The translations under genes were made by a program, and so were the position numbers. Source: an uncultured delta proteobacterium (GTDB lineage: Bacteria > Desulfobacterota > Syntrophia > Syntrophales > Smithellaceae). Taken from it: 34,001 bases of DNA. This document shows positions 1 to 11,455 of this stretch, in pieces (position 1 is the stretch's first letter; the number at the start of each line of letters is the position of its first letter). The notes under the pieces were generated by a model, which had not been told where the DNA came from, did not search any database, and saw nothing but the letters and a program-made list of their open reading frames with translations. The DNA lies in contig CAIVDK010000439.1 of assembly GCA_903904655.1 (NCBI GenBank), positions 1-34,001 of the forward strand. Reading direction: 5' to 3'.

Positions 1-130
1 AACGGCTGTTATTGATGATTAATTTGAGGCGGTCATACTGAAGGCGGGATCACCATGAAAACATTGTCAGCATTTTCTTATTGTGTTAGTTATCTGCACT
101 GTTTGCTTAGGAGAAAGATTTGTTGTTGCC

Positions 131-931
131 ATGGATTCCATAAACCACGCCCAAAAAGAATTACAGGAACTGATCGCGCTCATTAAAAAACTGCGCGCGC
201 CGGACGGCTGCCCCTGGGACCAAACACAGACAAAACAGGATGTCGGCAAATATCTTCTGGATGAGTCCTATGAAGTTCTCGATGCGCTGGCCGAAAACAA
301 TCCGCGGCACATTCAGGAAGAACTGGGTGATCTGCTGTTCCAGATCTTATTTATCGCTGAAATTGCATCCGAGTCCGGAGAGTTTTCGCTGGCGGAGGTG
401 ATGACGGCTATCAAAGAAAAAATGATCCGGCGGCACCCGCATGTTTTTGGCGACGTAAAAGTTAATTCCGTCCGGGACGTAAGAGATAACTGGCAGGAAA
501 TCAAAAAGCAGGAACGAGGCGGCAAGGCTCTCGAAGACAATCTCTTCGGCAATATTCCCCGCTCGCTCCCCGCATTGAAAAGAGCGCAAAAGATCACTGC
601 CGTTGCCGCCCATTATGGATTTGACTGGCAAAACGCCGACGACGTCCTAGAAAAATTAGAGGAAGAACTCCAGGAACTCGCGAGAGCACGGGAACAAGGC
701 GATGCCGGAAAAATTGAAGAAGAAATGGGCGACATCTTTTTCACACTGGTGAATCTGAGTCGCTTTCTTTCAGTGGACGCCGAAACGGCGGCAACCGGAA
801 CCATCAATAAATTTCTGCGGCGCTTTGCCTATGTTACTGAACAACTTTCCGTCCGCAGTCAATCACTGCAAGACGCGACACTCGACGAAATGGATGCGCT
901 CTGGAACGACGCTAAGAAAAAGAGGATCTGA
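131..931 (+). CDS. mazG: Nucleoside triphosphate pyrophosphohydrolase MazG
   Basis: ORF 83..931; MazG motifs (LRAPDGCPWDQTQT, EELGDLLFQILF, EEMGDIFFTLVNLSRF). Family alignment favours the internal ATG at 131. Confidence 0.93.
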   Translation: MDSINHAQKELQELIALIKKLRAPDGCPWDQTQTKQDVGKYLLDESYEVLDALAENNPRHIQEELGDLLFQILFIAEIASESGEFSLAEVMTAIKEKMIRRHPHVFGDVKVNSVRDVRDNWQEIKKQERGGKALEDNLFGNIPRSLPALKRAQKITAVAAHYGFDWQNADDVLEKLEEELQELARAREQGDAGKIEEEMGDIFFTLVNLSRFLSVDAETAATGTINKFLRRFAYVTEQLSVRSQSLQDATLDEMDALWNDAKKKRI

Positions 932-935
932 ACAA

Positions 936-1121
936 GTGGATTATTTCCTTTGTGTGATGGGGATGGTTTTTATTATTGAAGGCCTTCCCTATCTGGTTTC
1001 ACCGAAAAAAATAAAAACCTATCTGATTAAAATCACGACTCTGCCGGATTCCACCTTACGGTTTGTCGGTATTTCCGCCATTCTTGTCGGTCTGATTCTG
1101 CTTTATTTCGGGCGGCGCTGA
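936..1121 (+). CDS. DUF2065-like small membrane protein
   Basis: In-frame GTG at 936 within ORF 825..1121 gives VDYFLCVMGMVFIIEGLPYLVSPKKIK...ILVGLILLYFGRR, typical of DUF2065. Confidence 0.75.
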   Translation: MDYFLCVMGMVFIIEGLPYLVSPKKIKTYLIKITTLPDSTLRFVGISAILVGLILLYFGRR

Positions 1122-1191
1122 TGTAATTGATTGACAGCCGCAGCTTATTCTGATTATTTGCCCAAGATTTTCCACTTTTGCCAGGGACGCT

Positions 1192-2232
1192 ATGAATTTA
1201 CAGGATTTTTCATATTTTTTACCCGATGAGCTCATCGCGCAACACCCGCGTCCACAAAGGGACGCTTCACGCATGATGATGCTTCATCGCCAGGAAAAGA
1301 CGCTCGAAGACAGCCAATTTTCGTCTTTACCGGACTACCTGCAACGAGGCGATGTTTTAGTCGTCAACGACTCCCGTGTCATCCCAGCCAGGATTTACGG
1401 CAAAAAAGCTACCGGTGCGATTCTCGAAATATTGCTTTTGACCTGCAAAGAGAAGAAAGACGGCTCAGAGTTGTGGGAAGTGCTGGCGCGCCCCGGAAAA
1501 AGGCTGACCGAAAATGACACCATCGATCTGGGACATTCCTGCGCTGCAAAGGTCGTTGCACGACTCTCGGACAAAAAATGGCTCATGGCATTTAGCGCGA
1601 CCAATGGCTTTGGAAATTACCTGGAACGCTTCGGACACGCCCCCCTGCCCCCCTATATTAAGCGAAAAAAGAGCGTTGGGCCGGATAATACTGACGACCG
1701 CGAGCGCTACCAGACCATTTATGCAAAAGCCGCCGGCTCTATTGCCGCACCAACCGCCGGTCTGCATTTTTCAGCAGACGTCCTCAAAGCCCTACGCTCT
1801 AAAGGCGTTCAGATCGCGACTATTACACTTCATGTCGGCATTGGCACTTTTTTGCCTATTGAAACCGATATCGTTGAAAACCATGTCATGGAAACGGAAT
1901 TTTTTGAAATAAGCCCTGATGCGGCGGAAAAAATAAATAATGCCCAGCGGGTCATTGCCGTAGGCACAACCTCCACCAGAACTCTGGAGAGTGTGGCCGA
2001 TAAAAACGGGTACATCACACCCCAATCGGGCGAAACTCGTCATTATATTTATCCCGGCTATTCTTTTAAAAGAGTGAATGGACTATTGACCAATTTTCAT
2101 CTGCCCCAATCATCGCTATTTTTGCTGGTCTGCGCTTTTGCCGGCACGGATTTCATGAAGAAGGCCTATGCTCAGGCCGTTGAAAATCGTTATTTATTTT
2201 ATAGTTACGGCGACTGCATGTTGATTATTTAG
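1192..2232 (+). CDS. queA: S-adenosylmethionine:tRNA ribosyltransferase-isomerase QueA
   Basis: 346 aa; FSYFLPDELIAQHPRPQRDASRMM, AAPTAGLHFSADVL and HVGIGTFLP motifs. Confidence 0.96.
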   Translation: MNLQDFSYFLPDELIAQHPRPQRDASRMMMLHRQEKTLEDSQFSSLPDYLQRGDVLVVNDSRVIPARIYGKKATGAILEILLLTCKEKKDGSELWEVLARPGKRLTENDTIDLGHSCAAKVVARLSDKKWLMAFSATNGFGNYLERFGHAPLPPYIKRKKSVGPDNTDDRERYQTIYAKAAGSIAAPTAGLHFSADVLKALRSKGVQIATITLHVGIGTFLPIETDIVENHVMETEFFEISPDAAEKINNAQRVIAVGTTSTRTLESVADKNGYITPQSGETRHYIYPGYSFKRVNGLLTNFHLPQSSLFLLVCAFAGTDFMKKAYAQAVENRYLFYSYGDCMLII

Positions 2233-2257
2233 TAAGTTAGAAATTGCTTTCCGGTAG

Positions 2258-3418
<1,161 letters not shown>

Positions 3419-3466
3419 GATTATGAAAAATTCTGATAAAGAACTAATTTTAAGGAGGAACTAAAA

Positions 3467-3826
3467 TTGATATCAACAGCATACGCAATGGGCGGCAATC
3501 AAGGGACACCGGGAGCGGCAGCAGGCGGCTTCGGTGATTGGAGTTTTATCATCATGATGGTGGTGATTTTTGGCATCTTCTATTTTTTGATGATCCGCCC
3601 TCAACAAAAAAAGCAGAAAGAACTCAAAGCGCTGCTGGATAACCTCGCCTACGGCGATACGGTTATGACCACCGGCGGCATTCACGGCAAGATCAGCGGT
3701 TTGGCCGAGGCGGTCATCACGCTGGAAATTGCCGACAAAGTGCGAATCAAAATCGCGCGAAGCGCTATCGGCGCTGTTATCCAGAAGGCGGGCTCACCGG
3801 CCCCCTCGCCTGCGACAAAGCCATAG
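3467..3826 (+). CDS. yajC: Preprotein translocase subunit YajC
   Basis: 119 aa, TTG start; FYFLMIRPQQKKQKELKALLDNLAYGDTVMTTGGIHGKI; directly upstream of secD. Confidence 0.93.
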   Translation: MISTAYAMGGNQGTPGAAAGGFGDWSFIIMMVVIFGIFYFLMIRPQQKKQKELKALLDNLAYGDTVMTTGGIHGKISGLAEAVITLEIADKVRIKIARSAIGAVIQKAGSPAPSPATKP

Positions 3827-3844
3827 CATAGAAAGGGGCATTTC

Positions 3845-5446
3845 ATGTTCAAATCTTTGAAAATCAGGATATCTATCAGCGTTATTGTGTGTCTTGCTGC
3901 TTTGTACTTTTTGATACCGACCTTTATTTCCGATATTCCGTCCCCGTGGAACCAGTTTCTGCCCAAGGAAAAAATTCATCTGGGCCTGGATTTACAGGGC
4001 GGGATGCACCTTGTTCTGGAAATTGATACGGATAAAGCTCTGGAAGCCATGATGGAAAGAACGTCCAATGATTTAAAAGAATCATTAATGGAAAGCAAAG
4101 TCCGTTTCCGGAATGTGGAGAAAGCCAAAGGCGCTACGATTTCACTGGAACTGACCGATGCGGCAGGCAAAACCGCCCTGGAAAAGGTACTGAAAGACAC
4201 TTACCCTGATCTGGAAATAGCCTCAACCACCCCGCGCGAAGGCGGACAACTTGTCACTTTAAAAATAAATGACAAAAGAGCAGTCGATCTGAAAAAATTG
4301 ACCGTTGAACATTCTCTGGAGACAATCCGCAACCGTGTGGACCAGTTCGGCGTTACGGAACCGGAAATTATACCGGAAGGCGACAACCGTATATTGATTC
4401 AGTTACCGGGCATTAAAGATCCGGAAAGGGCTAAAAATCTGATCGGCAAAACGGCGCTTTTGGAATTCAAAATCGTTGATGAGGGAAATTCTCTTGACGA
4501 AGCATTACGCGGCAATATTCCGGAAGGCTCGATCATTGCCTACGGCACGCGCGAGGATAAATCCAGCGGTCAAAAAGGCCGGGTTCCCTATTTATTAAAA
4601 AACAAAACACTCCTGACCGGCGCTTCGCTGGAAACCGCCAAAGTGCAGATTTCCGACCGGTTTGGCGAACCTCACGTCTCCATTAAATTTAATGCGCAGG
4701 GCGCGGCGGATTTTGACCGCATTACCAATGAAAACGTCCGCAAACGCCTGGCAATCGTTCTCGACGGCGTTGTCCATTCAGCACCCGTCATTCAGGAAAG
4801 AATAACCGGCGGACAGGCGCAGATTACCGGCAATTTCACCATGGATGAATCGCGCGATCTGGCCATTGTTTTACGCGCCGGCGCTCTGCCCGCTCCCGTT
4901 AATATTCTGGAAGAAAGAACCGTTGGTCCGTCACTGGGCAGCGATTCGATCAGGCAGGGCATTATGGCAACCATTATCGGAACCATTCTTGTTGTTTTCT
5001 TTATGATCCTCTATTACAGGCTTTCCGGCACGGTGGCTGATCTTGCCGTCATCATTAATATTTTTTTGATCCTGGCGGTTCTTGCGGCCTTCCGGGCAAC
5101 CCTAACATTACCGGGTATCGCCGGAATGCTCCTCACTGTCGGTGTCGCAGTTGATGCCAACATTTTGATTTTTGAACGTATCCGGGAGGAGCTGCGGACG
5201 GGAAAAACTATCCGGATGGCTCTGGATACAGGCTATAATCGGGCTTTTATTACGATCATTGACACGCATATCACGGGTATCGTAGCCGCCGTTTTCCTGA
5301 TTATCTTCGGTACCGGCCCGATCAAGGGATTCGCGGTAACAACAATCATTGGCCTTGCGGCCAGTCTTTTTACCGCCATTTTTGTCACTCGGGTAATTTT
5401 CGATTACGTTATCAGGAACTTTAACATTAAAAAATTGAGCATTTAA
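3845..5446 (+). CDS. secD: Protein translocase subunit SecD
   Basis: 533 aa; LGLDLQGGMHLVLEID, GVAVDANILIFERIREELRTGKT. Confidence 0.96.
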   Translation: MFKSLKIRISISVIVCLAALYFLIPTFISDIPSPWNQFLPKEKIHLGLDLQGGMHLVLEIDTDKALEAMMERTSNDLKESLMESKVRFRNVEKAKGATISLELTDAAGKTALEKVLKDTYPDLEIASTTPREGGQLVTLKINDKRAVDLKKLTVEHSLETIRNRVDQFGVTEPEIIPEGDNRILIQLPGIKDPERAKNLIGKTALLEFKIVDEGNSLDEALRGNIPEGSIIAYGTREDKSSGQKGRVPYLLKNKTLLTGASLETAKVQISDRFGEPHVSIKFNAQGAADFDRITNENVRKRLAIVLDGVVHSAPVIQERITGGQAQITGNFTMDESRDLAIVLRAGALPAPVNILEERTVGPSLGSDSIRQGIMATIIGTILVVFFMILYYRLSGTVADLAVIINIFLILAVLAAFRATLTLPGIAGMLLTVGVAVDANILIFERIREELRTGKTIRMALDTGYNRAFITIIDTHITGIVAAVFLIIFGTGPIKGFAVTTIIGLAASLFTAIFVTRVIFDYVIRNFNIKKLSI

Positions 5447-5473
5447 AATTCAAGCGCAAGCAGGAGATATCGT

Positions 5474-6388
5474 ATGAGCATGGAGTTGATAAAACCAGGT
5501 ATTAACTTAGATTTTGTTGGAAAAATAAAGTACGCGGTTGCTTTTTCAGCCATTCTGATTCTCATCGGTATCGGATCGATTATTTCTCATGGCGGCTTGA
5601 CTCCCGGTATTGATTTTGCCGGCGGCTCGATCATTCAGGTTAAATTTTCTAAAAATATTTCCGCCGATCAGATTCGCACAGCTCTCAAGTCAACCAAGCT
5701 AGAAAGCAGCATTATCCAGCAGTTCGGCGTCAATGAATTCCTTATTCGTACATCGGAATCTTTCTCTGATCAAAAGATGCTTGCCGCCAATGTGGAACAA
5801 CCGCTGACCACCGCCTTCAACAAGGATTATGAAATTCGGCGTGTGGAAGTCGTTGGTTCCAAAGTCGGTGCTGATTTTAAGCGTAAGGCAGTCATCGCGG
5901 TCATTCTTTCGTGGCTGGCCATGCTGATCTATGTCGGCTGGCGCTTTGAGTTCCGCTACGCCCTGGGAGGCATTCTCGCTTTGGTTCATGACGTCACGAT
6001 TACTATCGGAGCGGTTTCCATTATGAATATGGAATTTACCATAAACATTCTGGCAGCACTCATTTTCATTATCGGTTTTTCTATTAATGATACTATTGTT
6101 GTGCTCGATAGAATCCGGGAAAACGTGAAACTGAATCCAAAAAAGAAGCTGAACGATATTATTAATTTAAGCATTAACCAAACATTGAGCAGAACGATAT
6201 TGACGTCTCTAACCGTTTTTATGACGGTTTTAGCCCTGTATCTGTTCGGTGGAGCGGTCATCAGCGATTTAGCTTTTTCAATATTGGTCGGCGTCGTCAT
6301 CGGCACCTATTCCTCAGTCTATATCGCTTGCACGATTGTGCTGCTTTTTGAAAATTTGAAACTTTCAAAAATGAGGGGAAAGAAATAA
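5474..6388 (+). CDS. secF: Protein translocase subunit SecF
   Basis: 304 aa; GLTPGIDFAGGSIIQVKF, IGFSINDTIVVLDRIRENVK. Confidence 0.96.
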   Translation: MSMELIKPGINLDFVGKIKYAVAFSAILILIGIGSIISHGGLTPGIDFAGGSIIQVKFSKNISADQIRTALKSTKLESSIIQQFGVNEFLIRTSESFSDQKMLAANVEQPLTTAFNKDYEIRRVEVVGSKVGADFKRKAVIAVILSWLAMLIYVGWRFEFRYALGGILALVHDVTITIGAVSIMNMEFTINILAALIFIIGFSINDTIVVLDRIRENVKLNPKKKLNDIINLSINQTLSRTILTSLTVFMTVLALYLFGGAVISDLAFSILVGVVIGTYSSVYIACTIVLLFENLKLSKMRGKK

Positions 6389-6390
6389 AA

Positions 6391-6903
6391 TTGTCATCCT
6401 TGGCCACGGCGGGATTTGTTGTTTTTATTTTAATATTGTTTATCGGGATTTATCTGAGCTTGTTCAGATTACCCGGAACCGTCATTATTTTCCTGGACGT
6501 TTTGCTCTACGCCCTTTTTACCGGTTTTGCACAAGTCGGGTGGAAAGTTCTTTTGTTCCTCTTTGTCTTTTCCATTCTGGCCGAGACTTTTGATTTTTTG
6601 GCGGGATTGACTCAAGCGCACAAAGTCCCCGTCATCAAGAAATCCCTCTGGAGCGCCGCTATTGGCGCGGCAGTGGGCATGATTATTTTTACGCCCCTTC
6701 TCTGGGGACTCGGCATCTGGGGAGGTTTTTTCCTCGGAGGATTGGCAGGATTACTGATCATGGAATTGTTCCGTCAATCCAGGTTAAGAGGTCCCCATCA
6801 GGTATCCAACCGGGCTTTCTTTGCCATGACCGGTCAGAAAGTAGTTAAGGGGTTCTTTGCCCTGATCATGATTTTTGTTTCTCTATCCAATATTTACTCT
6901 TAG
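6391..6903 (+). CDS. DUF456-family membrane protein
   Basis: 170 aa, TTG start, hydrophobic; LAETFDFLAGLTQAHK and glycine-rich TM segments like DUF456. Confidence 0.7.
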   Translation: MSSLATAGFVVFILILFIGIYLSLFRLPGTVIIFLDVLLYALFTGFAQVGWKVLLFLFVFSILAETFDFLAGLTQAHKVPVIKKSLWSAAIGAAVGMIIFTPLLWGLGIWGGFFLGGLAGLLIMELFRQSRLRGPHQVSNRAFFAMTGQKVVKGFFALIMIFVSLSNIYS

Positions 6904-6918
6904 GAGTTAGCCCCTGCC

Positions 6919-7605
6919 ATGAATGAAAAAAAAATTAAGCCCAAAGATATAACCCAGGAAAAGCCGAAGGAATCCAAAAAGGAAACCACAAAATCAAAAG
7001 TTCAAGAATATATTGAAGCAATTATTATCGCGATATTAATCGCCGTCGTGATTCGTACCTTCATCATTCAGGCCTATAAAATCCCTTCCCGGTCGATGGT
7101 GCCCGCACTGCTCGTCGGCGATCATCTTCTGGTCAACAAATTCATTTACGGCATCAAAATACCCATCATCAGAAAAATAATCCTGCCCATCTCCGACCCA
7201 AAAAGAGGTGATATTATTGTTTTTATTTACCCCAATGACCGCACCAAAGATTATATTAAACGCGTCATCGGCGTGGGCGGCGATAAAATAGAGATTAAAA
7301 ATAAAGATATCTTTATCAATGATAAACCCTATAAAGACTCATTCGGCATCTATTCCGACAACGTCACCTACCCGGCGGTCATGCAGCCACGCGATAATTT
7401 CGGGCCGGTAAGCGTTCCCCAGGGATCGCTTTTTGTGATGGGTGATAACCGTGATGAAAGCGCTGACAGCCGCTTCTGGGGTTTTGTTGACTTAAAAGAC
7501 GTGGAAGGGAAAGCGTTCATTATCTACTGGTCATGGAACAGTGAAGAACAAGACAATCTTCTTCAGAAAATTCGCTGGGAACGTCTCGGAAGTATGCTGC
7601 ACTAA
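6919..7605 (+). CDS. lepB: Signal peptidase I
   Basis: 228 aa; N-terminal TM, IPSRSMVPALLVGDHLLVNKF, RGDIIVFIYP, DYIKRVIGVGGD, VMGDNRDESADSRFWG. Confidence 0.95.
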   Translation: MNEKKIKPKDITQEKPKESKKETTKSKVQEYIEAIIIAILIAVVIRTFIIQAYKIPSRSMVPALLVGDHLLVNKFIYGIKIPIIRKIILPISDPKRGDIIVFIYPNDRTKDYIKRVIGVGGDKIEIKNKDIFINDKPYKDSFGIYSDNVTYPAVMQPRDNFGPVSVPQGSLFVMGDNRDESADSRFWGFVDLKDVEGKAFIIYWSWNSEEQDNLLQKIRWERLGSMLH

Positions 7606-7633
7606 TCAGCATTTGCCTTGTCCATCTTTTATC

Positions 7634-7662
7634 TTGACAGGCCTGACGGCAAGTTGTAATGA
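7634..7662 (+). promoter_or_regulatory. Predicted sigma-70 promoter for the pyr leader/operon (TTGACA-N17-TAATGA)
   Basis: -35 TTGACA at 7634-7639, 17-bp spacer, -10-like TAATGA at 7657-7662, upstream of the pyr leader. Confidence 0.6.
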
Positions 7663-7675
7663 GCTTGCAAAATAA

Positions 7676-7708
7676 CCTTTTAATTTGATCCGGTGAGATT
7701 GAAAAAGG
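7676..7708 (+). promoter_or_regulatory. Candidate PyrR-binding (anti-antiterminator) loop
   Basis: GATCCGGTGAGATT at 7687-7700 matches about 12 of 14 positions of the remembered PyrR site ARUCCNGNGAGGYU; flanked by complementary CCTTTT (7676-7681) and AAAAGG (7703-7708); lies upstream of pyrR. Confidence 0.6.
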
Positions 7709-7716
7709 ACGACGTA

Positions 7717-7791
7717 ATGAAAATGTTAAAACTAAAGTCAATTAAGGCCTTTCTCCGCAAGGGGAAGGGCCTTTTTTATGTCTGTTCATGA
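7717..7791 (+). CDS. Putative 24-aa pyr leader peptide MKMLKLKSIKAFLRKGKGLFYVCS
   Basis: ATG at 7717 preceded by AGGA (7706-7709, 7-nt spacing); ORF runs through the terminator hairpin and stops at TGA 7789-7791. Confidence 0.45.
   Translation: MKMLKLKSIKAFLRKGKGLFYVCS
7744..7777 (+). terminator. Rho-independent terminator/attenuator upstream of pyrR
   Basis: AAGGCCTTTCTCC-GCAA-GGGGAAGGGCCTT stem (two G-U pairs) ending in a TTTTTT run. Confidence 0.8.
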
Positions 7792-7873
7792 ATTTTCAAC
7801 TAATGGCGCTCCGCATTGTTTTGGCGAAGGAATATCGCTTCAAGGATAACGAAAATTCATAATGAGTAATTGA

Positions 7874-8431
<558 letters not shown>

Positions 8432-8461
8432 TTTTAAAAATATAAACAAGGCAAACCTATG

Positions 8462-9388
8462 ATGAAACTTGAAAAAAAAGATATCCTCGGTATCCGGGAA
8501 ATGACCGTTGACGAAATTAATCTGATTCTGGAAACCGCCGAATCTTTTCTGGAAATTTCGACACGCGATATTAAAAAAGTCCCCACGCTACGCGGCAAAA
8601 GCGTGATCAACCTGTTTTATGAAGCCAGCACACGGACACGAACATCTTTTGAAATTGCCGGAAAAAGACTCAGCGCCGATACCATCAACATATCCGCATC
8701 GACCAGCTCCGTCGTCAAAGGCGAAACCCTCATAGATACCGCGCGCAATCTCGAAGCCATGAACCCGGACATTATTGTGATCCGGCACAGTGCTGCCGGC
8801 GCTCCGCACTTGTTGGCCTCGCTCGTCTCTCAATCCATCATCAATGCCGGTGACGGTGCACATGAACATCCGTCTCAGGCCCTGCTCGACATGATGACAA
8901 TTAAAGCCAAAAAAGGTAAAATCCACGGATTGAAAATCGCGCTTGTCGGCGATATTCTGCATAGCCGGGTTGCCCGGTCCAATATTTACGGGTTGTCCAA
9001 AATGGGCGCCGAGGTGGTCGTGGCCGGCCCCGCCACCATGATACCGCGCGATATCGAGCGGATGGGCGTGAAGGTTTACACAAAACTTGACGATGCGATT
9101 GCAGACGCCGACGTCGTGATGATGCTGCGTATTCAGTTGGAGCGACAAAAGCAAAACATCTTCCCATCGCTTCGTGAGTATGCGCAGCATTATTGCCTGA
9201 ATCGCAACAACATTAAACGGGCTAAAGATGATGTCATCGTCATGCACCCTGGCCCCATGAACCGCGGCGTAGAAATTTCGCCCGACATCGCCGACGATCC
9301 GAACTATTCCGTCATTCTTGACCAAGTCAATAACGGCGTCGCCGTCAGAATGGCGCTGCTTTATCTGCTCTCCGGAGGAAACGAATGA
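8462..9388 (+). CDS. pyrB: Aspartate carbamoyltransferase catalytic subunit
   Basis: [50 protein letters not shown]. Confidence 0.96.
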   Translation: MKLEKKDILGIREMTVDEINLILETAESFLEISTRDIKKVPTLRGKSVINLFYEASTRTRTSFEIAGKRLSADTINISASTSSVVKGETLIDTARNLEAMNPDIIVIRHSAAGAPHLLASLVSQSIINAGDGAHEHPSQALLDMMTIKAKKGKIHGLKIALVGDILHSRVARSNIYGLSKMGAEVVVAGPATMIPRDIERMGVKVYTKLDDAIADADVVMMLRIQLERQKQNIFPSLREYAQHYCLNRNNIKRAKDDVIVMHPGPMNRGVEISPDIADDPNYSVILDQVNNGVAVRMALLYLLSGGNE

Positions 9389-10674
9389 AACTGTTATTAA
9401 AAGGCGCAAGGGTGATTGACCCGTCACAAAAAATTGATGCCCTGATGGATGTTTTAATTGAAGAAGGAAAAATCGGCGCATGTGGCACAGCCATCACGGC
9501 ATCGCCGGACGTCAAAGTCATCGATCTGACCGGGATGATTGTCGCACCCGGCTTGATCGACATGCACGTTCATTTGCGCGAGCCGGGTCTGGAATATAAA
9601 GAAACCATCGCCAGCGGTTCTGCCGCCGCTGTGGCCGGTGGTTTCACGTCGATTGCCTGTATGCCCAACACGGAGCCGGTAAACGACAATCGTTCGATCA
9701 CCGAGTTTATCCGTAGAAAGGCCGCAGAAGCAAACCTGGCCAATGTCTATCCCATCGGCGCGATCAGCATCGGTTCGGAAGGCAGGCAGTTAACGGAATT
9801 CTGGGATCTCAAGGAAGCCGGGATCATCGCGCTCTCTGACGACGGGAAACCCGTCATGGACGCGGCTCTGCTGCGCCGGGCTCTGGAATATGCCTCATCG
9901 CTTGACTTGCCTGTTATTCAGCACTGTGAAGACAAGAATCTTTCCGCAGGCGGTCTGATGAACGAAGGATATTATGCCACCATTCTCGGACTACCCGGCA
10001 TTCCCGCCATCGCCGAAGATGTTATGGTGGCGCGCGATATTCTGATTGCCGAATATACGCGTACACGGATTCACATCGCGCATGTCAGCACGGCGGGCGC
10101 CGTGCGTCTGATTCGCGATGCTAAAGCACGAGGACTGAACGTTACGGCGGAAACCGCACCGCATTACTTTACCTTAACGGATGAATCACTCCAGGATTAT
10201 AACACCAACTACAAAGTCAGTCCCCCGTTACGCAACGCGACGGATGTGGGAGCCATCAAAGAAGGCCTCGCCGACGGCACGCTCGACGCCATCGCCTGCG
10301 ATCACGCACCGCACGGGCGCACGGATAAGGAAGTGGAATTCGAATATGCCCTAAACGGGATCAGCGGGCTGGAAACATCTCTGGGTTTGAGCTTGAACCT
10401 GTGGCATGACGGTATCCTCCCCTTACCGGAACTGATCGCTAAAATGAGTTGCAATCCGGCGCGTATTTTAAGCCTGGACAAAGGAATGCTTGCGATAGGA
10501 TCTGACGCGGACATCACCGTCATCAACCCTGATCTGCCATGGATAGTGGATGTAAAATCATTCCACTCGCGCGGAAAAAACTCACCTTTTCATGGCCTCA
10601 AAATGAAAGGACGCGCCGTTTTGACCATCGTCGGCGGCGACATTAAATATAATGGACTTGCCGAAAAGCCATGA
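9385..10674 (+). CDS. pyrC: Dihydroorotase
   Basis: 429 aa; [36 protein letters not shown]; overlaps the pyrB stop by 4 nt. Confidence 0.95.
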   Translation: MKLLLKGARVIDPSQKIDALMDVLIEEGKIGACGTAITASPDVKVIDLTGMIVAPGLIDMHVHLREPGLEYKETIASGSAAAVAGGFTSIACMPNTEPVNDNRSITEFIRRKAAEANLANVYPIGAISIGSEGRQLTEFWDLKEAGIIALSDDGKPVMDAALLRRALEYASSLDLPVIQHCEDKNLSAGGLMNEGYYATILGLPGIPAIAEDVMVARDILIAEYTRTRIHIAHVSTAGAVRLIRDAKARGLNVTAETAPHYFTLTDESLQDYNTNYKVSPPLRNATDVGAIKEGLADGTLDAIACDHAPHGRTDKEVEFEYALNGISGLETSLGLSLNLWHDGILPLPELIAKMSCNPARILSLDKGMLAIGSDADITVINPDLPWIVDVKSFHSRGKNSPFHGLKMKGRAVLTIVGGDIKYNGLAEKP

Positions 10675-11444
10675 GCGCCAGAGAAAGCCACAGAGCCACC
10701 GGATTCTTTCTTAAAAGTCTGAGCTACGGAGAATCGGATTTAATCGTCACCTTTTACAGCCGCGAGTTCGGTAAAATCAAGGGAATGGCCAAAGGCGCCA
10801 AAAGAAGCAGGAAACGTTTCGCCAATGTCTTTGAACCGTTCTCTCTCACCAGCATTATTTTTTCGCAAATAAATCATGACACGCTAGCTTTCATTGAATC
10901 CTGCGATATCATCGACCACTACACCGCCATCCGCCAGGATTTGGAAAAAACACTGACCGCCTCCTATTTGATTGATCTGGTCGATCATTTCAGCCCGGAA
11001 GGAAAACACAATGAAGATCTTTTTATGTTGCTTTCGGATTTCCTGGCCTGGCTCGTGAGGGAGAATATTTCGGATACAGCCATTCGTTTTTTCGAAATGC
11101 GTCTGTTGAAAATTGCCGGATTTGAACCGGCCCTTGATGCCTGCGTGCGCTGTAAAAAGCCCGTCATCAACGGCACCTCGTACTACTTTTATCCCAAAGA
11201 AGGCGGCATCCAGTGCGCCGCCTGCGCTCGACCCGAAAGATACGACCAGTCCATATCGGCGGGCGCCATTCGCACATTGCTTTTGGGAAAAGATATGGAA
11301 ATTGAAAAAATGAAAATGGTCTTTCTCACGGGAAATCTCGCATGCGAATCCCGCAACATCCTCTGCGGTTTCATTTCTTACGTACTGGGGAAGGAAGTCA
11401 AATCTCTCAAAGTCATGGAGCAGGTGCGCAGGTTTTGCCCATAA
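10671..11444 (+). CDS. recO: DNA repair protein RecO
   Basis: 257 aa; GFFLKSLSYGESDLIVTFYSREFGKIKGMAKGAKRSRKRF, C-terminal zinc-finger CxxC pairs. Confidence 0.9.
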   Translation: MSARESHRATGFFLKSLSYGESDLIVTFYSREFGKIKGMAKGAKRSRKRFANVFEPFSLTSIIFSQINHDTLAFIESCDIIDHYTAIRQDLEKTLTASYLIDLVDHFSPEGKHNEDLFMLLSDFLAWLVRENISDTAIRFFEMRLLKIAGFEPALDACVRCKKPVINGTSYYFYPKEGGIQCAACARPERYDQSISAGAIRTLLLGKDMEIEKMKMVFLTGNLACESRNILCGFISYVLGKEVKSLKVMEQVRRFCP

Positions 11445-11455
11445 TGGAGGGTTTT

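Noticed and set aside
8588-9481. 297-aa minus-strand ORF antisense to pyrB
   Set aside because: Shadow ORF over a clear pyrB gene; His/Arg/Gly-rich composition typical of antisense frames and no recognisable domain.
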